This document shows, one piece after another, positions 1 through 12,600 of a stretch of 21,830 nt of DNA; positions within the stretch are counted from its first letter, which is position 1, and the number at the start of each line of letters is the position of its first letter. The position numbers were made by a program, and so were the translations under genes. The DNA is from Baffinella frigidus (taxonomy: Eukaryota > Cryptophyceae > Cryptomonadales > Baffinellaceae). Where the stretch lies: positions 23,755-45,584 of the forward strand of contig MU646535.1 in NCBI GenBank assembly GCA_026770585.1, written 5' to 3'. The notes under the pieces are model-generated. The model ran no database searches. It was given only the letters and a program-made list of their open reading frames with translations, and was not told the DNA's origin.

Positions 1-23
1 GGGGGGGGGGGGGGGGGGGGGGG
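1..23 (+). other. Poly-G run at window start
   Basis: Twenty-three consecutive Gs begin the window. It is either a true homopolymer or a sequencing or gap-edge artefact. The remaining sequence to 412 holds GA-rich simple sequence (about 206-256) and no supported exon. Confidence 0.6.
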
Positions 24-205
24 ATTATATCTTGTCGACATAGCTGTACCATAGCACGAAATTCATCCCTAAGAGAGCAAAAAACTGATTTAATTTGAAC
101 CTGTTTCCACATGAGCTTGTTGGGAACGGAGGGGGGGGTGGCTCTGGCGTAAAGAGGGAGGAGATGTTCTCAGGAGGAGATCGTGTTCTCAGTGAAATGG
201 AGTGC

Positions 206-260
206 CCCCCCCCTTTGTTGAGAGAGAGCGAGAGAGAGAGAGCGAGCGAGCCAGATAGAG
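206..260 (+). repeat. GA-rich simple sequence
   Basis: Purine-rich stretch of GAGA and GAGC steps following an eight-C/T tract. Open frames over it are compositional. Confidence 0.7.
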
Positions 261-412
261 AGAGCGAGAACAATATTCACTGACTTGCTGCGCTCTAATC
301 AAGCACAACCCGAATCCCGGTCGACCCCTGCTGGGGGCTTCCCAGGCGTCTGGTCCCTCCCCGATGCGTGAAACGAATTCACACCGGAGGGGTACCTAAC
401 CAGCCTCCGGCA

Positions 413-599
413 CCCCCCCCCCTCGCAGGTCGAGCCGCATTCGGTTGCGGCCCGTCGGGTTGACTCATCGTTTTCACGCCAACAGCTGACGTATTTGTAC
501 CACACACCAGGGACATCAACTTCCGGTCTCCTCATTTTGAGGAGACCAGATTGACCCAGCCCCCCCCCCTCGCAGGTCGAGCCGCATTCGGTTGCGGCC
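413..599 (+). repeat. Perfect 40-nt direct repeat flanking a family A element
   Basis: The 40 nt at 413-452 (ten Cs, 'tcgcag' and the first 24 nt of exon 1) recur exactly at 560-599. The 107 nt between contain a family A core ('gtatttgtaccacacacc', 'catcaact') and a short hairpin at 526-547. Perfect identity suggests a recent event. The inner copy lies directly against the functional exon. Confidence 0.85.
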
Positions 600-698
600 A
601 TGTGCAAGCGCGCCCCGCTCAAGGAATACGACTTCGAGATCGACGGCTTGGATCAAAGGCTCTGCGTGGGCTTCTCGGAGGAGTTGCACACACGCAAG
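576..698 (+). CDS. Gene 1 exon 1 (unknown domain), with duplicated edges
   Basis: This exon lies between acceptor 'ctcgcag' and donor 'gtctct' and encodes 41 codons, including DFEIDGLDQRLCVGFSEEL. It is in phase 0 at both ends. The first methionine in frame is at 600-602 and could be the start if the exon's first 24 nt are untranslated. Both edges occur again nearby: the acceptor plus first 24 exon nt at 413-452, and the last 54 nt plus donor, diverged, at 824-879. I do not recognise the protein family. Coding status rests on the open frame, splice sites, phase match to the next exon, and mostly silent third-position differences between the exon and its 3' copy. Confidence 0.6.
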
Positions 699-3600
699 GT
701 CTCTACGCGGGAGGGCTAGAAGGCGTTTTACGCTCCAGGGTCTTTCTATTATTTGTGCTGCGAACCATCCACTTGTGATGATGCAGCTTCATTTCTGAGT
801 GAAAATAATTGACTTTGACTTCAGATGGACAGCAGAGGCTCCTCGTGGGGTTCTCAGAGGAATTGCACAACCGCAAGGTCCGCGCGCCCCCCGAAACGGT
901 CAACCAATTGTGAGGTTGTTCTGGTAGAGCTATTTCGGTACAACTTGGCCGCCTCCGACGTCGAAATTTTCCGACCTGGAGAGTTCAGTAAGGTTGTGAA
1001 GGATTTGTGGCACAAATTGAAATCTCCATGTCGGCAATTCGGCCAAATCGAGAACTGCCAAGTCCCATCGGAATAGCTCTACTAATCCTGCCCGATTTAG
1101 TTACCGTCTCTGTACAAAGCCTGTCCGGTACTGTCAGCAGACGTGGGGCTTTCAGGTCTTGTTCTTGTTCTTCTCCTCCTCCGTCTTCTTCTTCTTCCTC
1201 TTCTTCTTCGTCTTCTTCTTCTTCTTCTTCTTCTTCTTCTTCTTCTTCGCCAGGGGGGTCGAAACATCCACTTTTGACATCTTTCAAGGGAAACCCCTAG
1301 GATTCTTAAGTCAACAACGCCAGATCTGACGTGGATAAGGCGTCGGTTTCCCTCGATCATTCTGGCGTGGCAGTCTATTCGGGCCCGCCAATTCGGTGCG
1401 CCCGGGCTCTTACCCGCTCCAAAGTTGGCGGATTTGCACCGTGAAGCAAGCGTGTCACCTTGAGGATAGTCGGTCAACCCGAGTGAGGCGAGTCAGCAGT
1501 CGCGACGTGGAAGCACTGTCTCGCGCGCGTTAACTCCACGGTCTCGCCCCCGACCCTTCTTCCTCTTCTTCTTCTTCTTCTTCTTGTTCTTCTGGTTCTT
1601 CTGGTTCTTCTTCTCCTTCTTCTTCTTCTTCTCCTTCTTCTTCTTCTTCTTCTGGTTCTTCTTCTGCCTCATCTTCTTCTCTTTCTTCTGGTTCTTCTTG
1701 TTCTTCTTCTCTTTCTGCTGTTTCTTCTTCTCCTTCTTCTTGTTCTGCTACTACTTCGTTATCACCCTCGAGCCTCAAGTTGATCGACCGAATAGGCTAT
1801 GAGCATTATGCCAGACCCGCCTCCTCCCCGCGGGATGTTCGCTTATCTTACTCGCAGGGGATAACACTACCAGGGTTTGTACCAGACATCCTTTCGATGG
1901 ACGCCTTGCGAAATGGAATCCATTGTGGCCCAGGACTAAGTTGGTGCACTCTCAGGCCTGCGGGATCTTTGCCTACTTCGACAAAGGCAACGACCTCCCG
2001 CCAAGGCTCATCCTGAGCCTGACGCGCATGCGTGTGTCGAGCGTGTTGAGCGCCTCCAACGACACCAACCACGGGCTCGTGGCGTACGCGTTGGTCCGCG
2101 GCTGCAAACCCGACAACGGTAACTTCCGGCACCTACCTAGGTAGAGCGGTTTTTGCATCTGTTGGCTATGAAAACAATCAAACAAAGTCAAATTTTGACG
2201 GTTTAGTACCAGTTCAGTAACAGGTTGAGTACCAGGTTGATATCAACTTTTGCCATCGGTTCATTCTTTACAGTGGCCAACAGATGCGAAAACCGCTCTA
2301 ACTCTCTGTCAGATCGATTTGGTCTCACCAGTTTGGCAAAGCCGGGCCCCTTTTCGCTTCAAAGGTGACGGAGTTGGACCACACCCCCATTCTGTCAACC
2401 TGAGAAGAGTCCGTCAACCCGACTGAGGCAGACCTAGGGGCGCCGGAGCCCCGATCTAGGCGCGTTCACGCGGCTGACGTGCGTAACTCTGCAGAGTGCC
2501 CCCCCTCTAACTCTGCAGAGTTAGGGGGCGAAGCATGATACCGCCGCACGCCAACGATGATTCAAATATTAGTCGCTGCCGAGAGGTCTTGATGCACATC
2601 TGTTTGAAACCTTACACGGATTGACCGAACGTAAGCCCTAAACCATAAACCCTGAACCATATAAACCCCAAACCCTAAACCCTAAACCATAGAAACCCTC
2701 AACCCTCAACCCTCAACCCTAAACCCTAAACCCTAAAATCCCTAATCCCTAAAATCCCTAAACCCTAAACCCTAAACCCTAAACCCTAAACCCTAAACCC
2801 TAAACAGGAAAGCAAACCTTCGGAGGCTGCGTCGACGGAAACTCGGCGTACAGCGTCTCTTTCACAGAACTGCAGAATGCGTGGAGCGAGCGGCTCACCG
2901 AGTACTACCACGACACGGATTTCAAGAAAGTGCGCGACGATTTCTCTCAGGCACGTCCACAAGTCCTAGACAGCCTCCACCAAATTAGAACGTGGACTAG
3001 GATTTTCCGATCTCTTCAATCTGCACACAGGGCGTGGGTTGCCATGGCGTCTATATCCTAAACCCTGCACAGACCCTAAACCGTAAACCCTACACCCGTC
3101 AAAACGCATCAACTTTGTTGGCGACCAAAAGGCCTGGTCGCTTGCCGATCGAAATTTTGTTTGTCCTCGCTGCGTGTCGTTGCATCCTGTTCCAAAGCCA
3201 CCGGCGTTTGCAGCGCCGAGTTTATGATTTTGGGAGGCTTTTGGAACGGACTTCACAGTTTTTTTTGCACCCTGAACCTGAATGGTGGCACCCTCAAGCA
3301 GGCGCAGGCGGACCTTGTATTCAAGAACATCTGCCAGGGCGGGATCTTCTGGGCCAAGTGGGGCATGAGCCCCGCTTGGCCCTCCTGTGTCCATGACCGC
3401 TGGAACCGAGAGATCTTGCGGGACATTGGGGCCCCCCAGTTCTTCGAGCAGTCCAGATGGGCGGGGGGGGAAAAGACGTTCCCGCGCGACGCTCACCCGG
3501 GGAACATCCTGGTCAAGTGCTACGAGACTAACGAACTCCTCTGGTGCAAGCCCACTGACCTGATCGACTGGAACTCTGAGGAGGGGGAGAGACTCCGCCG

Positions 3601-6600
3601 CCAGAAAGTCCCGGACCAGTACAAGAAAGCGCTCACCGCCGCAGTTGCCCTGGCGGATGCGGACGCGACAACAGGCTACGCAAAGGACAACTTCGTCGCG
3701 GTGAGGCGCTGCTGGGATTGCAACGCCATGCGGAACTGGCAGGTCCCCCCCCCATCCTCAGGGGTGGTCGCGGGCGAGGGCCCTCCCATCTCACCTCACG
3801 CTCGTGGCTCGTTGCGGTCGTGTTTGCCGATTTATTGATACCCGCTTTTCTCCCAGGGCATCGAGGGCGATCAGCTCTGCGGCGACTGGCACTGTGACGA
3901 GGGTTTCCTCAACACGGACGGCGATACGGTGCTCCCAAACCCTGTCCTACGACGCCCTAAACCCTGACACACACCCTAAACCCTGCCCACACCCCTAAAC
4001 CCTGTGCTTGACCCTAAACCCTGTCCTAAGCCGTCACCAGACAGCTGTTTGGTGATCTGGTGTCCTCCCGAACCTAGAGCCAATCTGGTAGGACTTGGCC
4101 AAAGCGAACTTCGAAGTTGCAAGATTGCGAACTTCTAGATGGACCCGTTTGGACATGTAGTGTTTTAAATTCAAATTTTGCAGTACAATCATGGTGTTTA
4201 CTAATAATTTCGGTCCATCGAGAAGTTCGCAATCTTGCAAGTTCGAAGTTCGCGCTGGCCAAGTCCTACCAGATTGGCTCTAGCTCTCAAGCGATGTTTT
4301 GTCACGGTTCGGTGAAACTGGGCTCTCTTTCTCCCCAAAGTCCGAGCCATGTTGCTGCCTCCTCACCGTAGTGGACCGTTGAAACGGTCCGGTGGTTGCA
4401 GGGCGGCCTCAGTGAGGCTCTGCGACTTATTCTCAAGTTGTCAACCGGGGCTTGTGGTACAAAATCCGTCAACTTTGGACACACTTGTGCAGAGAAGCTT
4501 CTCTGAATGTCCAAAGTCGACAGAAAATGTGCCAAATCCATGAACCTTTGAACCGGTGGATTCAGCAGTAGTCTGACAAAGGTCTTACCAGTCGTTTAAT
4601 TTGCCTGGTCGTAAGTCGCTCTGACTTTGCCAGGAGCCTCAAAACGCTTCTGGGCGAAGCCTGGGTTGAACGGCCCTGCAGGTGTACGGCTGCCTCATGC
4701 GTCTGGTTTTGAGTCGCTCTGGTGTCTTGCGCACCATGAAACGTGTTTGGCCAAACACGTTTGGTCAAACATGAAGCGAAGCCTGAGTACCGTCCCCCCT
4801 CAGGAGCACGGCTGTCTCGCTGATGCGAGACACGGAAAGGGCCAGAGCGGGCCCATCGTCTCCTGGAGTGGAGCGCCTGTCAGCGGTCCGAAACCCTAAA
4901 CCCTACACCCCAAACCTCAAACCCTTCCTTAAACTCTGAACCCTAAACCCTCAACCAGATCGGATGCACGGCTTCCTGGAACAGCTGCGGGCCAAAAGCC
5001 TGTACTTGACCGACAAAATCGAAAATGTTAAGCCGCTGCGGAAACAAGGCTCGTTCGGCAAGATCTTCACGTGAGCAGGCTTGCCCTCGACTGAATAGTG
5101 GGGGAATTCCCTCCTGCAAAATCTCGGACATGCCACTCGAGACTAGAAATGTGACTATTTTAAAAGTTTCAACCTTACATGTCCTTTACAAGTGGACCGA
5201 TGCGTAGTAATTTTTACAAAAGTATCTGGGGTTGGTCACGTAGCTGAAGGAATTCCCCCAGCTACGTGACCAAACCCGCCCGTGACTCGTACAAATGTTT
5301 ACAACCCCACATTTGAAATGCTCCCCTTTCCAGCCTCGAGTGGTGTGACTAGATACTGGGAAAGTTCCCTACTGCGATTTCCCGGGTGTGTTTCGACCAG
5401 GCTGAACACAACCGTACGTCCCTCCTTTTTCGAGCCTCATCGCCTGGGGCGGCAGGTGGGACGCGAGCATCCTCGCCCTAGGTCTACAATAGCCCAACGC
5501 CGTATGCTGATTACACTGAAATGTTTGACAGGGGGACGTGCCGCACGAGCACGTACGCCATAAAGGTCGTTGAGCTGCACAACGACACCGCGAAGGAACA
5601 CCTGTACAAGGTCTAGCTCTACCCCAGTCTGGTTGACGAATCGTTTTCGTACCAAACGTTGAAGGATTTGCTCCACAAAACATGGAAATGGCGGAAGAAC
5701 CTCCTATACAAGGTTTGACTAGTCAAACCAATAGTCAAAGGTTTTACTGGTTTGACTAGTCAAATAAGGCCTTCCGAGAAGGCCCTTGTTGGTGGACACC
5801 AGCGAGGGCACCAGGTGTACCAGCTCTGCCTCAGTCGATTTGACCGACAATTCTCGTGTTGGCATTTTTGGTCTATGGTGCACCCAGTCTGCAAGCAGTC
5901 ACTCTCCTCACGCGTTTGCCCCTCTTTCTGATCTTCTGGGCGAATCTCTCTTGGAGCTCCTCTCTCTGAAACATTGGTATATTTCTCGGGGGCAGACCTT
6001 TCCAACACCGGAAAAATGCCTTCCCCGCCCTCGGTCTCTTCCAAATGAGACTGCCCAGGTGCCCGGGGTCATAACGCACCCGCCGGCAGGCTCTTGAGCG
6101 CCCGCGTGACCGGTCACGCGGACGCCGAAGCCAGACGGTCGGTCGTGACTGCCTTGTCATGTTCCGCCCATGGCCGGCGCCAGACCTGGGCCCAGGTGCC
6201 CGGGGTCATAACGCACTGCTTCCGACGATGGTGCTCAATTTGGTGACGGCTGGTCCTGGTTTGAGACTCCTGACCCTGGTGAGCCAACCGTCTGACGGGG
6301 ACCTCGGTGTATCAAGGAGAATGGGATGAGGTGCAGTGTCGAGTAGAACACAGTGAGTGGTGCAGTAAACTTCGTGGTATAGTTGAGAGGAGGGAGGGAG
6401 GGTGAGGGCACAGTCCCCGCTTCACCACACCGAGTCTCGCCGGGCCATGTGCCTGTGCGCCTCCGTGCATGCGGTGCGGTGGTGCTTTGGTGCTTTGTAT
6501 TACACTCAACTTCGCCTCTCACTCCTACCCCACCACCACTCAGAAGGCTTGAGGGAACCCGCAACTCTAAATTTAGGATCCCTTTCTTCGGATTGTGCCG

Positions 6601-9600
6601 GGAATGGAAACGTTGCGTTTTTTACATAAAAGGGCAAAACTTGGCGAGATTGATCGAAATTATCGAAAATAACCCAAATTTGAATTCTTTCTCCGAAATG
6701 AAGACACGCATTTAAAAGGACGTAGATCTGTTCGTGTCCGGGTGCGGTACACCTGCTGGTGTACTCACAAACTAGGCATTGGGACTCATAACCTGGGTAC
6801 GGCAGGAGCTCCTGGCGGCGTTTGAGATTGTCAACAGGCACACCAACATCCTCAACTACTACTACGTCACCAACCAGCAGGTTGTAGCGCGCTGTCTCCT
6901 TCTTTTTGGGCTCACCAGTTTGGGGAGACCGGGCTCTGTTCCGCCCCAACGTCGACGGATTTGTACCACACACCCAGCGTCAACTTGAGAATATTCCGCC
7001 AATCCGGCGGAGACAGAGCGAGAGTTTCACTGCTGGCAGTGAAGAGAGATTGATAATTTATTGCCAAACAACCAGCGTCAGCGCCGCACATGCTACGCAT
7101 CGTGCCACTTACTGTACCCCGTGTCGGCCGCTCATACGAGCATTTTCCGGATGGATTCTAACTCCACCTCCTACCCTTTTCTCGATTTGTTGCCCCTTTC
7201 GTCTCGCCGCGCCCGCCTTCCCGCAGCTGCTGGCAGTGAAAACAATGGACGGCCGCATCGTTCTCCACTGCACACTACACCTTGCCATCGTAAGCGTGCA
7301 CTCCCAAACTCATAACCTGGGCAAGACAGGAGCATCTGAATCCTCCTACAACCTAAACCCTAAACCCTAAACCCTAGACCCTAAACCCTAAACCCTAAAC
7401 CCTAAACCCTAAACCCTAAACCCTAAACCCTAAACCCTAAACCCTAAACCTTACACCCTGAACTACAGATGGGCGAGTCAAAGGACTCTCTCGGCATCGT
7501 CATGGAGCTGGTCTAAACCCGAAAACCGAAACTCTCAACCGTAAACCCTAAACGAACTAAAGCCTAAACGCTGAACCCTGACCATTAATCATCAACCATC
7601 AACCATCAACCATCAACCATCAACCATCAACCCTAAACGCCAAGCCTCGAATCATAAACCCTAAACCCTAAACCCTAAACCCTAAACTCTAAACCCTGGA
7701 CCCTAAACCCTAAACCCTAAACCCGGATCCCTAAACGAACGAACCCCTAAACACTAAACCCGAAAACCGAAACCCTAAACCCTAAACCATAGACCCTAAA
7801 CCCAAAGCAAACCCCTTCCGAGCGTGATTCAATCATTGTCTATGCCTTTCAGCACAGCTTTTGCACTGCGGTGGTTCTTGCTTCGTATCTCACTGAACGT
7901 CCAGTGGCGACGTGATTGCCAAACGGAGTCAGGGAATAGTCCCGTTGTGGGTTTCTCGCTCGCGTTTTGAGTGTTTCCCCCCTCTTGTGTTGAGCAGATA
8001 AAGTGGGATTAAAGTGGGAGTTGACTCCCGCGCATTAAAGTGGGAGTTGACTCCCGCGCATTCCCTAATAGGCCTCAGACGGGACGGTTCCGCTGAATAA
8101 TAACCCGAGCTCGGGGTCGGTTCAGATGAGGTGGAACCTTTATCCGGAGAAACCTATTTTTCTTTCATTTGATGGCAATCAAAATTGCTACACAGATTCT
8201 TTTACATTACCAATAAGAACGAATTGTGTAGTAATTTTCGTTGCCATCAAATGAAAGAAAAATAGGTTTCCCCGGATAAACCTGCACGACGCCGGAGTCT
8301 GGGGAACCTGAGTGATTTCTCGCTTGCTTCAGGGTCCAGGATTTATGGTGTACCTGCGCGCGACCTCGTCCTTAAGCATCGGATTTGTTCAGATGAAGTG
8401 GGACTTGGACGACGCTGCGCACTCGACAGAGGTGGAGGGGGTACGCCGTCGCCCCACCCCGGGGTAGATCCCGTCCATTCCAAATTCGGGGGGAACCAAA
8501 TGGGACACGCCCCTGCCTCCATTCGGCCATCCCATCGCGACTGGAAGTTCAGCTCGTTCAGAACCAAGCCCTGAAAGATTGTGATTGTGTGCGGACCACT
8601 TGAATTTAAAAAAAAAACTTACATGGCATGGGACACGATTGCTCTCTTGAGCATGCAGCCCTTACAGCTCCCCCTGCGAGCAGTGATCAGTTCCCCTCTG
8701 CGATTTGGGGATTAGGTTTCAGGGTTTGAGGGGTTAGGGTTTAGGGTGTATCATCTAGATGATACGCCTTGACTGGGATTTGCGTGAGGGCTGTCCCAGG
8801 CAAGACTGGTAAACCCTCACGGATTTGCGTGAGGGCTGTTCCAGGCAAGATTGGTAGGCAAGATTGGTACCAATCTTGCCTGGATCTCAAACGCCGCCAG
8901 GAGCTCCTGCCCCTTTGCGGCAAGCCGTCGCTTGACCGGACTTTGCTCTGCACCACCCAAGACAATGCGATATTTTGGGTATCCACTGAGTTTCGTCAAA
9001 ATTTCTAAACCCTAAACCATACGCCATAAACCATTAACCATAAACCATAAACCATAAACCATAAACCCGAAATGCAGTGAGTGGATCAGCATCCTTGCGG
9101 GTGTCGCTGATGCGATGGTGTTTCTGCACGACAACACAATCATGCATCGGGATCTTAAACCTGCCAACGTGAGTCCAGACCCTCCTCACATATGCAAGGC
9201 TGACCGTGGCCATGACATAAAATCTGCAAGTGCATCTCGCTTAGAGGATCTGTATGGGAATTGCCTGCACCACAGAAGACCCGGAGGCCCTGGTTTTGAT
9301 CCACTAGCTGCTCTTGAGCGCCCGCGTGACCGGTCACGCGGACGCCGAAGCCAGACGGTCGGTCGTGACTGCCTTGTCAGAACCATTGTTTGGACCACAC
9401 GCCATTGTTTGCAACGTGACCCCTCTTTGCGCCCCAAATATCCGATTTATGTGGCGCTTGAAACATGCAGACACACCTGAACAATGTGAACTACACCTGC
9501 ATGCAAAGGCCCCGAAGTATCTTGTAAGGGGTGCTTCACGCACGTATCTGAAGAGCCTAAACCCTGATTCCTAAACCCTAAACCCTAAACCCTAAACCCT

Positions 9601-12600
9601 AAACCCTAAACCCTAAACCCTGAACCCCTGAACCCCTGAACCCCTGAACCCTAAGCCCTAAACCCTTACCCTAAACCTATGGAAGCTTTTCGACGCGTCT
9701 TGGTCCCGGTAGCTTCACAGAGAACACATCAATTATTGCCTTTCCTGTCAACGAGATTTACTTGACGCATGCTTTACTATTACTAGAATGATCCAATTCT
9801 GCTGTAATTTGTGTTGACAGAAAGGCATTCATTCATACCTTCCCTCAGATAAGGAAGCTTCTCATGCGTCCCATGTGGGCCATGCCAGGTCACGGGTGGG
9901 AATTTGTCCAAAATTGATTCTGGAGATATGGGGGGAGAATCACGCCGAACGTGAATCCCGCCCACCGCAACAATGTGGGATTTATGCCACGAAACACTCA
10001 CAAAAGAAACGTTGCGAAATTCAAACTTTTGACCTGGAGCGGTCCTGCCTCCCCACTGCCACGCAAGAGTGGAGGGCAGAGTGCCGTGTAGGAAAAATAG
10101 CCAGATCTGGCTATTTTCAAATGTTCATAAGTCAACATTCTCCCCAGAGAAAAATCGAAATTTCGGGAAGTTGGTACAAATTCCGTGTGAACTGACTTGT
10201 TTTCCCAGGTCTGTGTTACACTCTTGCGTGGTGGGCAGGTTCTGCTCAACGAGCAGAACATCCCCAAGATCTGCGACTTCGGCACGGTCAAACACATCGA
10301 CTCCAACAACACTTGGCTCAAGAAAACGTCAACAACCCCCGGCGTGGGGTCTCTCGGTTCTCCCCAACAGATTGCGCCGTTTCCCCCCACAACTTGATCT
10401 TTTCGGGACCAACACGAGAGGACTGTCCATGCATGATACGTCGGAGTCGATTGCTTCTCCCTGAACAAGAGCTGTGCCTCAGGTGAGGCGGTACATGGGC
10501 CCGATTCATGATTACCTTTTATTTTCTTTACACGTCTTCACTCGACATTTCTTCACACGCCATGTGGTTGACTAGACTCCGTGCGCTTCAAAGGGTTGGG
10601 TGCCCTTCCGTCACGTGCCATTCTGGGATTCATGAGGCTGACCTGCGCACCTTAATTGTCTCGTGCCTCGGTGCGCTGCAGCGACTGATCTGGGAAGACT
10701 CGTCTCCCTTGCTATGGTGCTTTGGTGCTTGCCTCAACTACGTCTCTCAAAAGTTGACACGCCGACTTAAATACACGGAGAGACCTACGACCTTTAGCTG
10801 ACCCGCGCGGGGTTCGTGCCTGAGTTTTCTCCAACACGCAGCTTCAACCCCCCCACAAGCATCCCTTCTCCTGGCTGGCAGGGTCTCGTCGTAGGCTTAA
10901 GTGTGAGGCACTGGTGATGCGGTTGACGCTGCGTGTTGGAGAAAACTCGTCCCAGGACGATCATCGTCCCTTTTCAGGGAAGGAATCGCACGATAGAAAC
11001 CTGAGGCGTGAATGAGGGTTGACGGTGTGTGGGATCGTCCCTGGCTTCGTGCGATTTGCACCGGAGAACAAACTGCTTCCGTCCGATTCGTACCAGCAAA
11101 CACTCTGGTAACACTCGTACGGTTGACTCTCGTGCAGCGTACATGGCTCCAGAACTGCAAAGACAGAAGGGGGGGCCAATCAACTGGGCTCTCGCAGACG
11201 TCTTCAGCTTCGGGGCCTTGTGCGTGGACATTCTCTGCCCGGAAACCGAGACGCTGTCCAACAGGCAGAGAGAGTACCTCCAAAACGCCAAGGTACGGAG
11301 GTCCCACAACGTTCCCTGATGCTCATCCTGTCCGGTACAGTCACCGTCCTGATGCAAAACCTGCCGAGTCAGTCACCAATCTTATCCCGGCGAGCATTTA
11401 ATTTAAATGCTCTCGCTCCCGTAGGGAATTAGAGCTTTTAGGGATATCCTCTGCCTGAAGGGGAACGCGCTGCCTAACCGATGAATTCCTCGGGAAAGCC
11501 ACGGTCTAGTTCTGCCTCACTCAGACCGACTGTCAGACTATTCTCAAGTTGACATGCTGATTTTTTTGGTACAAATCCGTCAGCTCTGGAGCGGCAAAGA
11601 GCCTGGGCTCACCAAACTTGAGTCCAGGTAGACTGGTAAGAACAAACCTATTGGTTCAACATTTGCGCGAGGGGTCCGGCGATGGTAAGATCGAATCAAT
11701 CCTGAATGTCCTGAACGAGCGGACGAACTAATTCCGGCGTCGACCCTACTCTGGCATTCTGTACCATCGTACCGTATTGCATACGGTAGCACCCGTTCCG
11801 TTGGAACGCCGGAATTTCATCCTGGGTAGTTTTTTTGAGAAATACGATCCTGGCAACGAAAATTACTACACACCGGACATTTTCAGTCACGTCCGTGTAG
11901 TAATTTTCGTTGCAAATTGAATCGGAGATCCCCGAAATCGTATTTCTCAGAAATACTCGCCGGGATGAAATTAGGCTGACGCCGGAATTAGGTCTTCCAC
12001 CCTTAGCCTAGCTCTGCTGGAGTAAAATAGGGCCTGCCATTGATGTCTTTTAGTTGCACTTGTGCTCTAGATTTCCTGCTCTAACTGTACTTTGTGACGA
12101 GCCCAGTTTTACGCAGGCAGAGCTGGAGGTCCGACCTCACGCTCCGTGTGTACCAGTCTATGCTTTCATGGTCGTGTCCACTGTGTACCGGTGCTCTCAC
12201 GGGCGTGTCGAGTTAGCACCGATCTGTAGAAGTTAGTGTGCACATGGTGTAGGTATGGTGTAGCCATGGTGTAGGTATAGTGTAGCTATGGTGTAGTTGT
12301 AGCGTAGGTATGGTGTAGCTATGGTGTAGGTACGTCCTCGGAGAGCTTCCGTTTGACCATCAAAACGTTTGACCATTCGTGTCCGCGAACCTCGAGGTTC
12401 CTTTTGGGATTTTATCTCAGAAAACGAGTTCTAAAACTCATTTTATTAAGTCAATTCCCCTACAAATTTGTCAACTTATGCAGAGAGTAAAGAATAAGTT
12501 GACGAATTTGTAGGGGAATTGACTCAAGAAAACGAGTTTTGGAACTCGTTTTCTGAGATAAGATTCTTGTTTCTCTTTTGCGTGCATCACCATGCTCTGA

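Noticed and set aside
825-877. Cassette exon
   Set aside because: Has AG and GT borders, but inclusion would shift the frame relative to exons 1 and 2.
985-1778. Long reverse-strand Glu-rich and Arg-rich open frames and a forward Phe-rich frame
   Set aside because: They are produced by CTT/TTC triplet repeats, have no splice or domain support, and lie in an intron of gene 1.
2635-2805. A true chromosome end
   Set aside because: Arrays recur at many sites inside introns with coding exons on both sides, so they are interstitial.
3299-3742. Confident ABC1/UbiB kinase assignment
   Set aside because: Only the brace-like motif fits; the rest of the exon lacks the family's conserved segments.
4682-4774. 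Terminal exon of gene 1 N-terminal part (open to TGA at 4772)
   Set aside because: Its start is a diverged copy of the exon at 4804, which has a better phase match to the kinase exon; the frame runs through a palindrome.
8343-8567. Candidate exon or reverse-strand gene
   Set aside because: No splice sites or phase match to gene 1 neighbours, and no recognisable motif.
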